From Gymnopilus junonius (Eukaryota > Basidiomycota > Agaricomycetes > Agaricales > Galerinaceae), in assembly GCA_015501075.1 (NCBI GenBank), contig JADNYJ010000146.1:1-64000 (forward strand): a DNA stretch of 64,000 nt, in the 5' to 3' direction. Within the stretch, counting starts at the first letter, position 1; each line of letters opens with the position of its first letter. The position numbers and the translations under genes are program-made. Positions 34,701 through 47,289 of the stretch are shown in pieces. The notes under the pieces are model-generated. The model saw only the letters and a list, made by a program, of their open reading frames with translations, was not told the DNA's origin and searched no databases.

Positions 34701-36790
34701 AGACGGACTATTCAACTTCAAAACATTTAGGTCTATAGGTGAAAATTTAGCGCGCGAAAAATATCAAAGATGAAGTGAATGTACATGTTGGCGGCGAAAC
34801 CAAATCCCAGTTTCGAGTGTGCTGTGCTCATATCTTAAGACGCGGTCTAAAACAAATGGTTACAATCTGGCTTGTTGATGCCAAACCTCGGCTTTGCCGT
34901 CATACCACAGAACGTGCCTCATTTAATGTACGCGTGTGAGAGGAAACCCTAGTTTGGTGCAGAACGATAAGCGATATTGCTCCATGCTCATGGCTATGTC
35001 ATCAGAATAAAGAGCACAAGTGAGATGCAATACAGATCTAATACTGGTAGAACAACGCGACAGAGCTTGACAGACACGTCGCGATGAACATTGCCGTCGG
35101 CTTGCGGTGAGATACAAATCTGGACTGAAGGGTCGAGACACAGTAGATTAGCTGCAGAGTAGGTTCAAGAATAGACCGTGAGGGAGAGAAAAAAGTGTGC
35201 ATGGAATGTTCGCCACGAGGTAGAGGAAATGTAAACATGTTAAAGCAGAAAAAATATGGCAACCAACATTGCTCGACGAAGCGTTACACCAACTTTTGAG
35301 CATAAGTGATTGATAGAGATTCATCATGCGGAGACTTTCAGTTAAGGAGATTGTATTGCGAGAGAATTGTTCGAGCCATGCGAAGGCAAGATCGAACGTG
35401 CCAGATGAATAAGGTGACTATCACGAGTAAAGGAGAAATACTTACCTGAGAAAACAGCACGCGCTCTCAGACGTACATCGCTGGAGACCACACAGCAGTG
35501 GAACACCAATCTCAAATATCACGCCTAAGTCTGCTCACCAGCATGGCTGTCCGTGACGTCGACAATTGCAGGAGGAATCAGGGAAGAGGCGCGTGTATGC
35601 AACAGAATAGACAAGTCGGATTCTAGACGTCGAGACATGGCGGCATTCCAGAAATGGGGCCTAGGTTCGGCGGAGAAGATAGGACGTAGAAATAAAGTAG
35701 GAAACCACTGGAAGCCGAGGGTAAGATGTACGAGAGGTCGTAGTGGTTGTGGTTGAGAAAGACGAAGAAAATGATGGTGAGAGCCGGCGCTGCAGAAACG
35801 GATGCCGTGAGAAATCCTTGATTTCATCAGATCCTCCTGACCGATAGTATTTAAATCTTAGAGCTCTTATTATTAACTGATAGAACACAGAAGAGGGAGA
35901 TGATATGAAAACAAGAAATTGTTTAATAGTATTCTCATTTCCCAAAATTTTTTGCAACGAGGCTTTCGAAACTCAAGCCGGCCCAACCTTGAAGGATTTT
36001 CTCGCTTCGAGGTTTATGTGAAAATACAAGCTAAATATGGCATTTCGAAGCCTTAAACGTTTCCGTAAACTGCGTACCTTGGAACTAAGTAAAGTTTGTG
36101 GAAACTCAAAAATCTTCCCGTGCTCAAACCTTTTTCTCGTGAACTTTATTCCATCAAGTCTTCGTGTCCCATTGGTAATTATGGCAAAAGGTCGTTAATG
36201 AACCTTGCTTTTATGGGTATAACATTTATAGAGTAATCGATAAAGGTGCTTGATGAAGCCCTCCATAAATTACACCCAAAAACATTGAAGCCAATGTAAG
36301 GCAGTCTCCTCCGGCGTCATCTGCGTTTGCAGCTGACTTTCCGCACGTGTGATACTCCTTATCATTATGCCATCTGCGGTTCTGGACCATGTCGTAAGTA
36401 CTCCCAGCTTGCGAAGTAAAATTCGCATAATCAATACTCTAAATAACGTTGCCGATATCGAAAGTAAGCAGAAGATAGCGACAATCAAAGTGATTGGCAG
36501 TGATCTGTAATACTTCTGATGTCTAATAAATATCTAAAATGTGGACGGTAGCCACGCGTGGCAGAGATGGAGATCTGGCGGGCTACCACTTGTTATTCGC
36601 CACGCATTTGCAACTTTCGTAGAGGGCAAGGTCCGGGATACCCCCAATCACCAGGGGTCGATGCTACCTTCCTCGTGGAATGGATAAAATAAGGCATTAC
36701 GAGGTGAGGAATCTGTTGAGCAGTCTAGAAGGGCTACACGGTCATTCTAGATTGTTATCTCCAGTAGTTCGCGTCCGTTAGAGAAACCCA
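31740..36790. other. Gene-poor 5-kb stretch
   Basis: No frame above about 100 codons, no domain, and no chain of exons with consistent splice sites was found on either strand. Local features: a tract AGATAAGATAAGATTCAGGTGAC near 32361 resembling the inner side of the MULE right terminus, and AT-rich patches near 34360-34740. It could be old transposon debris decayed beyond recognition. Confidence 0.45.
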
Positions 36791-36794
36791 TTGT

Positions 36795-37364
36795 TTGGTT
36801 CACTCATATGTCTTCACCCTGAATCTGTCAAACGGCGATCTGGATAGGCTCACAGCGTCTATGCACAAAACCAGCGATCCATCCGAGCTTGCCAAACCCC
36901 GGTCCCTGGCGTCTTGTCTATCTAAAAAGTTTGATCGCCGGAGCCAGGGCTTGATCAGTCCTTCAGCGTACATAGAACGCAAAAGCCGAGCCGCCGGACT
37001 CGGTATGTACTGGAAATTTAATGTTCTAGGCAGTCGGAAAAATGTACTGTATATTTCCAAGAGAGCGCTTACTTGTGGGCTCAGTAGCAGACAAGATGGA
37101 GGTTTTGAGGAAGATCGTTAAGGCTAGTAAATCAGTGAAGTTATTTATTACAGCAGTTCTTCGCCAGCAAGTTACAGTTCTCGCATAAGTTCACCCAATG
37201 TGGACGACAATATATCATTTTCAATAAAATCCGATGTTCCCTTTTATTGGACGAAAAACGTGCACCAATAATCTCTACAGATGTAGTATACCTCAAATGC
37301 AATATAATCGGAGTATCGCTTCATCTGGATATATGAACGGGATCTATATAGAAGAGCGAAGGTC
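36795..37364. other. 3' flank of the MFS gene, no gene recognised
   Basis: Open frames on both strands cover 36795-37121 but mirror each other and show no domain. Probably non-coding. Confidence 0.35.
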
Positions 37365-39472
37365 TCAATGGTGAGCAAAGCGCGACTCCTCTCGTAATCG
37401 GGCCCCCATCCGACGAAAAACAAATCTATAGAGAAATTGGTTCGACAAAACGAAGCAGGATGAAAGAAAGGATATCCACTCACGGCAGTGGAGCCAAGAT
37501 GGTCATGAGTCCTGCTAGAAGTGCAGTGGCTCCAACAGTTCCCAGTCGATGGTACATCTGGTTAGCAAAGAGAGGGAAAGCAGCCGCAAACGAAGAGCGC
37601 ATTGCGCTATTCGATGCCATAGCAGACGCAGCGATAGGCCGATACGCAGTGACAAGGTATGTGAAAGTCGATGTGAAAACGAAGTAGATACCAGATCCAA
37701 AAGGAACCGATGCGATTATGGGTACAATCCACGGAACGCCTTTGTAAGTGGTGAACGCCAGCCAGAAGAGACCTGCGGTGGAATTAGGTCGCGTTGATGC
37801 AGACACATGGCTGTACCTACCGAAAGGGACCAAAACCCCACCAATTTCTCCCATGATCAATCGCGTTTCTGGTGGTACTTTTCCATTATTTTCTTCGCCA
37901 ACGCGTCTGTAAAGTCTGAGATTGAAATTTGTTACATTAGAGATCTAAAAGCCTGACATGCAAAGTGTACCTGTTCCAATATGGTTGAGTCGATATACCT
38001 AGCAGCATTCCGAGGCCGATGCCAAGGAAACTCATTCCCGTTGATTGAGTATTAAACGAGTGAACGTCCATAAAAATAATAGGGAACGCTTGGAAAGTTA
38101 AGTACAAAATCCCTAGGACCATGGAAGACCTAGAGGATGATCAGGAGTATGGCGCACAGGAGTAAAAAAATCCAAACCACAGATTAAGGAGGAAAGCCAT
38201 TCTATCAAATAGAGTCAGTTCTAAGGAAGAATAAATAAGGCTATCATGATTTATGACTGTGGTTACGCACCGAATGGCCGGTAGCAGCTGACCGCAATGG
38301 CCTTCGCCAAATGTTTTTGCTCATTCTCCAAAGGGCACCAATATCTATTATCGCCTGTCTCCCGTCGTAGTCTGTCGCAATTAGTATTGATATAGGCAAT
38401 TCAAGTATCGATTTACCGTTTTGCCTTTCTCTCCAAAAGTAACGGCATGAAGGTTTCTGGTACAAACTATATATAACGCGGTGAGGTCATTATAAGGAAG
38501 ATCCTGATTATTACGCACCAGGACAAGAGCCAACAGCTCACCTAAGGCCCACATTATCAATATGTAATATGTCCATCTCCAGTCAAGATTCTTCAAATTT
38601 TGACCTTGCTGAGTCGTTGCTGGGATTCAAATTAAATCTAATCCTGACCTGGTTTATGAATCTTGACTCCAGTTATTTATCCGCCAGATCATGTAAACAT
38701 TGATTGTACATACCCGCTGAGAAGAGGACCCACGACAGGCCCAACAAATGGTGATATGGTATAAAGCGCCATGGGCCTGGACAGCCGTCAATCATCCGGA
38801 GAACAATCAAGAAGACGGGGACATACGTGGATACATTCTTATCCGTGAATAGATCACTGACACTCCCTCCAGCTACGCTTAGGAAAGCTGACCCACAGAA
38901 TCCCGTTATAAAACGAAAGATGAGGTATACCGCTATATCGTAGTGGGGATTAGCACGGCAGTGATCAAATATTAATATCTAGTACTTACCTATGTCAGGT
39001 GCGAAAGCGACCGGAAAATTCAATGCGAAGAATAAGACGTAAGAAACCCGGTAAATCATGTTCCGACCATAAACTTCAGATAAAGGGCCCACGATTAGAG
39101 GCCCTAGCCCAAGTCCTCCAATAAAGAGACTGATTGATAGAATGGCAACTTCTCTCCCGACGTGGAATTCTCGCGCCACCCCCTCCTCAGTGAAGCCCGC
39201 CTAGATTCAGTCAGATATGAGAATAAGAAGATGAGTATTCATGTGAAACGCACCATAGACGATGCACATGTAACGCAGAGCGAGGCTGAGCTGATGACGA
39301 CGACTGCTATCCACTTCCTTATCGAGGGCAACTTGTAGGGCATCTCACTTTCGTGAAAGGAAACAAGGAAAGGGTCATGATGGTCGATTTCGTTTTGCGA
39401 TGCCTCCACCTTGGGTTCTCCGTCGAATGGACCGATCTGCGATGCGTCTTTGCTGGACACCGTGGCTGCCAT
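37365..39472 (-). CDS. Major facilitator superfamily exporter (DHA1 drug:H+ antiporter type)
   Basis: About eleven exons on the minus strand. The first (39472, MAATVSSKD) ends in the TM1 region. The next carries EEGVAREFHVGREVAILSIS and the MFS signature GPLSEVYGRN between TM2 and TM3. TM4-TM5 contain FGSxxxSV-like GFCGSAFLSVAGG and SPFVGPVVGPLLSGFI, the antiporter motif C. A 13-base micro-exon supplies FINQ before DWRWTYYILIMWA. Then come VPETFMPLLLERKAKRLRRE, the second half (GILYLTFQAFPIIF, LIMGEIGGVLVPFGLFWLAF, SFAAAFPLFANQMYHRLG) and a last exon FVFRRMGARLREESRFA with TGA at 37365-37367. One base appears to be missing at the acceptor around 38200-38201. Plasma-membrane export of toxic or secondary compounds is the family role; substrate unknown. 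Confidence 0.85.
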
Positions 39473-39474
39473 CG

Positions 39475-40455
39475 CAAATCGTTTAGGAACGTTGAGGTCA
39501 AGAGGAGGTAGAGAACCGACACTGTGTGAACACTACACACACCTTTGTTTTGCAATGCCGTCGACGGTCTATTTCCAAAACATTCGGCCACATTATTGAG
39601 CTATCAATACCCCACAAAAATTTGCCGTGTACATACCGGCGGCGTAACATTCTTGCGTACCATCAGCCATAACCCGTGTCCATTTGTAAGCATTCACTGC
39701 CGAAGTCTGGCAGACAACCTAAAGACACCGTACGGACAAATCTTACCATACGTCAATAGCTGCTGACCCGGCCGAAGGAAGAATTAGTAAAAGCATTGCA
39801 ATCAATAGAGAGGCGTTTGTGTGGTGGACGGATGGAAGGAGCACATAGGCAGGCCGAGACTCCACAGAAGCAAGATACCTTAATCTGAGATTGAAAGCAT
39901 AAGTAACTCCGCCTGAAAGGAAGTGAAATTTTCACAAACGAGGTCGCATCGCTCTACATCCTGACGCCCGTTCTACTGGACTTTTCCAGCGTTGTCTTTC
40001 CGGTTTTGAATCCTGATGCTTCCCCTGACACGCCTGCTCTGTCATTCTCACTGGGTCTTTATGTAGACGCGATCTCGTGAATCTCGCGTGGTATCCATCT
40101 GCTTCAAGATAACCGCGATACATATCTTGTCCATGCTACAACTGTAGCTCTTTCCACATTTCTTACCTTTAGTTTGTAGTTTGGTTTGAACTTGAAGAAG
40201 CCTTTGGACAGACTGGAATGCGCCCTAGCATTCTCTCCGAACGACAAGGTTTTGGTCTCGTGGAAACTATTTTGCGGGAGCGTATCACCGTCCTCGCGTG
40301 TCATTCGCGAGCTGCTTCAAAAAATCTGACGATTACATGTGGGCGTGGGACAAGGCTGTACAGTGCAGCGTTTTGAATTTGGTGAGCCATAACTAGTAAG
40401 GATTTCTTGCAACACTCAATAAATAACTCTACATCACGTCCACGGTACCAGATGA
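39475..40455. other. Upstream region of the MFS gene, otherwise nothing recognised
   Basis: Contains the promoter of the minus-strand transporter. Short frames on both strands (39410-39935) lack domain signals. Confidence 0.4.
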
Positions 40456-40456
40456 T

Positions 40457-41236
40457 TTAGAACTTCCAATACTCGAGGCTTGCGCTGGCGCGCTCAAACG
40501 GAAATTCTCCTCCCCACGCATTCACGTTGACCATGCTCTCCTGAACTGCTGCACGTAACTTGTCTCTGGCGTCGCGTGCTGATGCGAGATCCAGTACTCG
40601 GCTGGACTCTATCTCTTCTTTTGAGCTCTGGGAAGAAGATTGATCAGGTCATCGATTTCACGAGATAATAGAAGGAAACGAAAGGTACCTGTATAGCTTG
40701 ACCAATGTCCGCGTCAATAATGGCTAAAATATCCGCCATATCACCCTCGTCTTCCCACCGTAGATCGATCGTGGCACGGACTACCGATGCCAACACCGTC
40801 AAGCTCCCAAAGCCTAAGCCAGCACCATAAAGCGATCTGGCGCGCGTTAACGCGTCGTGAAGGTGAGGTGTCGGAACGGCAAGTCCATCCGAAGAGTTTT
40901 GACGGAAGAGTTGATAGGGGTTTGGCATGGACTTGGAAGTCGTCTGGCGTAAACGTGACCGCGCTGCGCTTGTGAAGGCACCGGCGATACCTGGTGGGCC
41001 CGTGGCGAGTAGGTTGCGTACAATTGAGCGAAGGCTGTGAGGTCAGGATAAACACAAGTAATCGGACTGTAGGCAAACCTACTCCTCAGCGCTGGCGTTC
41101 GCGATAAAGGTGTCGACCATCAAATTCCTAACGTACTGGGTAAGCATGAGTTAAACAAGACTGCGACGACGACTTACACATGTCCTAGTGCAGGTCGCGT
41201 ATCAACGTGTCGGAAAGCGGTTTCGGGAGCAGGCAT
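40457..41236 (-). CDS. Unidentified conserved-looking protein, about 205 aa
   Basis: Four exons join in frame on the minus strand. The start is MPAPETAFRHVDTRP at 41236. A short exon follows with NLMVDTFIANASAEE; then a long exon LRSIVRNLLATGPPGIAGAF through DALTRARSLYGAGLGFGSL to DIGQAIQ (about 40690). The last exon, SSKEEIESSRVLDLASARDA, ends KF at 40457-40459. All junctions are GT-AG and no frame break is seen, so the gene is probably expressed. Composition is largely helical, without a signal peptide or clear membrane helix; GAGLGFGSLTVLASV is mildly hydrophobic. No family recognised. It is divergent from the aldo/keto reductase, with 537 bases between the two starts. Confidence 0.6.
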
Positions 41237-41316
41237 AGTGGTATAGTGGTATTATAAGTTGTGTGACGATTGGGTGTATAGGTGAGGTTTCGAAGAACTT
41301 TCAACGACGGATGCGG

Positions 41317-41326
41317 CTTATATAGC
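41317..41326 (-). promoter_or_regulatory. TATA-like box for the 205-aa gene
   Basis: GCTATATAAG on the minus strand lies about 80 bases before the ATG at 41236, the usual distance for a fungal TATA element with a short leader. Confidence 0.45.
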
Positions 41327-41734
41327 TTCCTTTGGCCTGTAGAAACCGTGTGTATTAGGGATCCTCAGAAGGTTGCGATCCTTCCACAACCGAAGCACAA
41401 TAATTCTGATCCCGCGGGACTAAACCGGTATATTTTTTCGTAACCGCTGAATTTTGATAAAAGATACGAAATGACCAAGAACCAGGATCATCATTAGAAG
41501 CCCATATGGGGTCGACACGATCGGGACCTCCAAATCTTGTACCCGGAAAGATATGACCCTGCCATCAAAATCGTAAAGTCTGTTTCAATGAACAGATCCT
41601 TCTTTGACCGAATAATGCTCACGTGTGACACTGACGGCAAAACGAGCGCGCCCGATCCGATCCATTTCACATCCCTTATGGTTTCTAGACGGTGTCATAC
41701 TTGCTCGCCGATATATTTGTTATAAATTCTCAGC

Positions 41735-41742
41735 TATAAAAG
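41735..41742 (+). promoter_or_regulatory. TATA-like box for the aldo/keto reductase gene
   Basis: TATAAAAG lies 32 bases before the ATG at 41774. With that spacing transcription would start very near the start codon, or the true start is a little downstream. Confidence 0.4.
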
Positions 41743-41773
41743 CCTCGACCGCTTGCCTACCAATCTTTGAAAA

Positions 41774-43285
41774 ATGCCGTCTATTACTCCTCTAGAAACC
41801 TTTCGATTAGGTTCTTTCACAACCCCAAGAATCTGGACTGGATTATGGCAGTTATCCAGCAATGCGTGGGGCAGCGCATCCGTTTCCAAAGTTCGGCAGG
41901 GAATGCTACGTCACTCAGAAATAGGCTACACCGCTTTCGGTACGCTATACACGTTCGTTGTCATTGTCGACGTCATTAACTTCGTTGTCTCAAGATATGG
42001 TACGTCTCCACTTCTAGAATCTGACCAACTTTACGGCCTGACAAGCGTCGCCGCCGGATACTTATAGGGTGAGTGAAAGTTCTCTTCCCTTTTCTTCCCT
42101 CTTTCTTAACGAATACGATAGCCGATCATTATGGGAGTGCGGAAATTATCTTCGTGAGTTGTATCATAAAATACGGTCATTTCTCGGATCCATAAACCGC
42201 TTGCACGTAGGGTCAATTCCGACAATCTTTACCAGACCCGGAGCAGGTCGTTGGTGCCACCAAATGGTGTGTGTTTAAGCGGGTTAATCCCTCGCGTGCT
42301 GTCGTCCAGGCTGCTGTCCAAGAACGCATGGATCGCATGAAGACGACCCGCGTAGATTTACTTCAAGTACGTGCTATGCTTAATCGTTTTCCCACCACTC
42401 AACCTTTTCTCCAGTTTCATTGGCAAGATTATTCGGACGATGGATATATCACAGCCTTAAATCACCTCTTGGATTTGAAGATGGAAGGTGTTATCGCTGC
42501 GATTGGCCTTTGTAATTTCGACACAATCCGGACAGACGAGATATGTACGGAGTTAGGTCCTGGAGCAATCGTTTCGAACCAAGTTCAGGTATGCATTTAT
42601 TATGATATTGCACATAGCTTGACTGGAACGGATGTAGTTCTCATTGATAGATACAAGGCCCCTTCATGGAATGGCGGATGTCTGCGAAAAGCACGGCGTG
42701 AAGTTACTAACATATGGCACCTTAGTGGGTCGTAGCCGCTCGTTTTTCTTGACACTTTCTCACCCATTTAGTGCGGAGGCTTTCTTTCCGACAAATGGCT
42801 TGGAAGACCTGAACCGGACCCGTATTCAGGAAATCTTACGCCCTCCCAAAGAAAGGTATGTTTTCTGTACACCGTTTGTCATTTTTCCGACCTTTGCCAT
42901 TACGACAGTATTTGGATATGATTATCAAAGCTTGGGGATCCTGGGAGCTCTTTCAAGCTCTGCTTCTCGTTTTACGAAAGATCGGAGATCTCCATGGAAG
43001 AAGCATCGCGAACATTGCAACGCGATGGGTCCTAGATCATTCTTTTGTCGGGGCCGTGATTATAGGTGCGGTGCGGACCGTGTTCTTCTATTCCCGCTTG
43101 TACTTAAAAGGTCCGAATGTGTAGGAGCGAGATTGGGCATATCTGAGCATCCAGACGAGAACCAACAAGTTTTTGGATTCAGGTTGTCTCCCCAAGACAA
43201 CCTTGATATTGAGACTGTTCTGGACCGTTCTAACGGGCGGTCTATTATCAGTTCAATAGGTGATTGTGGGGCTGAATATCGCTGA
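41774..43285 (+). CDS. Aldo/keto reductase
   Basis: Multi-exon NAD(P)H-dependent carbonyl reductase of the AKR fold. The start is MPSITPLETFRLG. The catalytic tetrad can be traced: the Asp is expected in a micro-exon near 41995, the Tyr is in ADHYGSAEI (about 42120), the Lys in GATKWC (about 42265) and the His in FHWQDYSDDG (about 42418). Downstream are MEGVIAAIGLCNFDT, SNQVQFSLIDTRPLHGMADV, LTYGTLCGGFLSDKWLG, SIANIATRWVLDHSFVGAVI, and the end SIGDCGAEYR. Splices near 42366, 42588, 42720, 42855 and 43073 keep phase. Around the micro-exon one base is missing for the expected DMADHYG; an extra G at 41999-42000 would supply it. Cytosolic; substrate unknown. Confidence 0.85.
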
Positions 43286-43289
43286 AAAA

Positions 43290-46200
43290 ACGAAGAAGTA
43301 CCTTTGGTGGGATTTGAGCAGATAAAAGTCAGCGTTATGACTACGTTTGGCCTCTAGAAAGAATAGTTCTTGCGATACTCGATTAACCAAACTTAGACGT
43401 CAGATAAGAAACATATTAAAGTTTCACCTCCTGGGAATACGCACGACTGACAGTGTTCACTCACGAGTAGCACCCTTGCGTGGATGGAACAATGGTGATG
43501 GTGGTTAATGTTTTTTACCGATCCGCGGCGATATATGGTTTAGCGGCATGGTTCTCTCAAAATATCCTTTCGCAGTCAAACTGAAGGTAATATATACACA
43601 CAAAGAAACTTCCGATGAGAAATATCCATATATAAAGCGACTGTTTAGAAGCCGCTACTGACAAAATTGGATTCACATTGAACAACGGTTGTATACATAC
43701 TATCTTGCTTCAAAGCCCTCACAAACAGATAAAAGCTCTCGTAATTTTTGGACCGTGGATATACCAGCCAGATTGACTCTCAAAGGGTCTGTTGAAATTC
43801 ACGGGTCATTTTCGGAAAATATTCAGCATGATTCGCACGAAGGGGGGATAACCGAAGAGAACCCACAGAAGTTCAGATGACGATCAAGACAATCATACCC
43901 TGGGAGTCAAGCCGCGAAGGTTGGCCGTCCGACAAGAATAGCCTGTGTAGACTGTGTGGACCGGGAGAACGGAGATTCGGAGAGCCTGCGGGAACCAATT
44001 GACAAGATTCCAACAGAACGTAAATAAAAGTACGGATATTTCTATCTACTTAACTTACCAGTTTACTTGCCTTGTTGGTAAGAAGACCACGTCAACGCAG
44101 TTCGCCGCCTTATGTGTATGTAGGCGCTACTTTCTTCCAACGGCGAACTTCAAACTTCAAATGACACATTGAGCTGACCAATGAGACGTATTCTACGTAG
44201 TCTGGCCTTCACACCCAAATGCAATTCAGCGAAGGTCTTTTCACATCCGGCTTCCAAGTAGAATCCAGGGCTTTCCTTACGACCGTTTAAGTCCTTTAGC
44301 TAACGGAAACAGCCGCGTCACAACGGAGTGGAACTGAAAACTTCAAGTCGCGCAATCACTTCGGCATTGAGCCAGGCAACCGGGTAATATTATCACAAGC
44401 CTTCCGCATCTGTACTTGGCCGTTGAAATCGAATGGCCGCTTCTAGCAGAGGATAAGGATAAGATACCGTAATAATAGAGAGGTGAGCCCGTAGAAATTA
44501 ATAGACGCTTGCACCACTGCGTTTCATCTGAAGGAATGATCCTCGGTGAGGGTCTTCCCCGAACGTATCTCCATTCGACCAATAAAAGGGGGACTAGGCA
44601 TTCGGTAAATAAATAAAAGACCAGCCAGCAGCTATCATTTTAAATGCCGGTCAGGCCCCTATACGAAAGGCCTATGTATGGTCTCATTAGTGGAGGTCAT
44701 GTCCGTACCATATGCGTAATCAAACCGTACAAGTACTCCTCAGTTACTATTTCAAAAATGATAAAATCCTTTACGTACTTAATCAGGATCCTTTTTCACC
44801 ACTGAAAGGCGAGTTCGGACTTGTGAGATTCTTTCTTAGTTTTTGAGGATCCGCGCCAACTAGAAAGTGATCTTGTCAGGTGTAAGGGATTGGATTAAAA
44901 GCGGAATTAACGCCTACAATAGCACGGAAGAATGCGTTCGGTATTGCAGTAAATTGCCGGTTGGAATAGTATGACTGAGCTTCGTCAGTGCCGTTTTATT
45001 ATATTCGTACCATTATGTACAATCGATCTCTTCAGAGCATTGATCAAAGGAGTTATAAGCAAGCAGAATTTCCAAGAGGCGAAGGTTTGTCAATTTAAAC
45101 TTCGTCATCTTTACATTACTATTAGGAGCAAAAGGAGGTGGAATTGAAACGTATAGGTCGAGAGGATAGTAGTATAGATGGGTAAATCCACCTTAATCGA
45201 TAGGAACATTAATTAAGTGGCAACATCCCATCGCCGAGGACATAGCAAAGGATTTAACTTCAAGCTTCAGGAATGCGGAGCAGGAAAGAATTAATACGAT
45301 CCAGACGTCCCATGAGCATGCCTACAGTACCAACATCTGTAAGCTTAAGCTTTCGAAATTGAGACTTGATTAATCAATGATACATAAGAAGAATAATGAA
45401 ATGATAAGGAAACCACAGTGTACTAAAATCGAGGGCCACTAACTGACAAGGGATGACAGTCCGCAGTGGAATTTATGACAGTAATTCGACCTTTACTGGA
45501 GAGACGGTAAGAGAGACACACGCGAAAAATTATGATGAATCAAGGCAGCGCATGAATGCAAATAATCTGGGCTTTCCGTCTAATGGGTATTGAAATCCAA
45601 TTCCTCCAATTCTGAGCTTCTGGCCTGTGAACATGATCGCACTCACTACCTACTGAAGCGAGTTTCTGGGAGAAAATGCCTCTTTTTCAACGCGGTTAGG
45701 GGTGTCGTGCAAGATAACTTGCAAATGGAGCAACTTCGCAGAGGGCAACGCAAAGCCATGAGTATATAGCCAGGACCGAATCGGACCGCCTCATTCCTCG
45801 GGTAGGCCGGATACCTTAAAGACTTAATTAATCGCACGAAGAGCCTGTTGAATCGGAGACCTGTTCGATTGAAGTCTGCAGTACAAAAAGGATGCTATAG
45901 GAAAGGCCGCACCATTGACGTATTTCAGTCTCGGTCGCAAAACTATGGGCATGTATTTTCTCTAATGAAAACACTTCGAGACCCCATCGAGGTTATAATG
46001 GCCAGGGAAGCGAAGGAGGACGTTTGCCCGCTGTACCGCCTACTTAATGCAACTCCTGATGGAAGAGGTGGTTTGGTATACTATCTCGGAATTGTTCATG
46101 GTCAAAGCACGACCAACGAACCGACCTTCACCTTGACTCGCCAATGCCTCGTGTCTGTGAAATAATACGCAGTGGGAATCTGGCGCAATTATACGATCCC

Positions 46201-46465
46201 AAAATTAAAGTAGTCGAGCATGACGTGAGGGAAGTTATATGTCAGCAAGCTCGACGTTCATATGCCAGATGAAGCGTTGCAAGGATGGCATTAGGGTGTG
46301 TGGTAGAAAATATTGCATACGACGGGATCCACCGAAATTTCGAAATCTCGAAGGAAATTCATAGACAAAATAGGAAGGAGAAGACTACATATACGTACAA
46401 AAATTCTCTTACCCGCAGCTACGAAAAAGATCATCGTCTTAAGTACAACGACTGCCTATCGCGAT
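43290..46465. other. Gene-poor 3.2-kb stretch
   Basis: No frame with a domain or coherent splice pattern. The longest, 45848-46165 on the plus strand, has even composition but no recognisable motif and could be a small unidentified exon. The rest is AT-leaning with short frames only. Confidence 0.4.
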
Positions 46466-46468
46466 CGG

Positions 46469-47285
46469 TTACGCCAAGACCCATCTTCGCACGACTTCTC
46501 GGCCACCAATGTCTGGATGTAATAGTATGCTGGCAAGGAAGAACTGTAAGAGTTTCCGTCTAGAGTCGAGAAAAGTAGGTCGAAAACGGGCGAAAGCAGA
46601 TTTCGGTGGGAGCGTAGGTATACATGGTACGAGTGACGGCTAAATTGACGAGTCAGAGCTGATATAGGTAAGGGAAGGAAGGCAAAACGCCATACAGGCA
46701 AAGTCCTTTTCAGTAAGACCCTCAGCTCTTCGAATGCGCTGTACCTCTTCAGGAGGTGCATGGTGGTCCCTTCCCGTGTGGTAATCACGCAATCGTATAC
46801 GACGTACGCTCCTCCTCCTATTGAAGCTCCTTTATTTGCGCTGGTACCAAGCTTCGGAGCGCCATCACCCACAACAGACCATCCATCAATTCGAACGTCC
46901 TGGGCAAATAATGGAGGAGAGTCCGCGGCGGTGGTCCTATTATCAGATAGGAAGATATCAGCTGAGAAAATGGATTCCGGTGGAAGAGAGCGAGATCGTT
47001 GTCGTGGCCGATGCGTAGGACGAAATTGAGCAGAAGGAAAATTCGTAGAATGAGGTACCCGCAACTGGGAGCTGTTTTCGGACAGCTGCAGGCTGCGTAA
47101 GTATGTTAAGGGGGAAAATGTGACCTAAAACATACGGACGCCTCGTAATCGTTGCTGTAGAGTAATTCATCATATAATCGAGCCTCCTCTTCGACGTCTA
47201 TCTCAGATTGAGCCCGTAACAATTCAATTTTCGGAGTTGATTGTGAAAGTGAGCCTTGTGAAACAGATGTAGATGTAGATGTCAT
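46469..47285 (-). CDS. PX (Phox homology) domain protein, 236 aa, Ypt35-like
   Basis: Three exons, all phase 0: 47136-47285, 46696-47085 and 46469-46639. The first 100 residues are Ser-rich and acidic (SEIDVEEEARLYDELLY), ending in PRQRSRSLPPES. The PX domain fills the rest. IDGWSVVGD opens it, YVVYDCVITTREGTTMHLLK forms the sheet, and KRYSAFEEL carries the phosphate-binding Arg-Tyr. The membrane-insertion loop reads PTLPPKSAFARFRP, and the final helices are DSRRKLLQFFLASILLHPD and EVVRRWVLA. The layout fits Ypt35-type proteins, which bind phosphatidylinositol 3-phosphate on endosomes and vacuoles. The domain call is firm; orthology is inference. The gene is intact. Confidence 0.85.
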
Positions 47286-47289
47286 CCTA

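Noticed and set aside
46760..47029. Plus-strand frames opposite the PX gene
   Set aside because: Antisense shadows of an exon with a clear PX domain.
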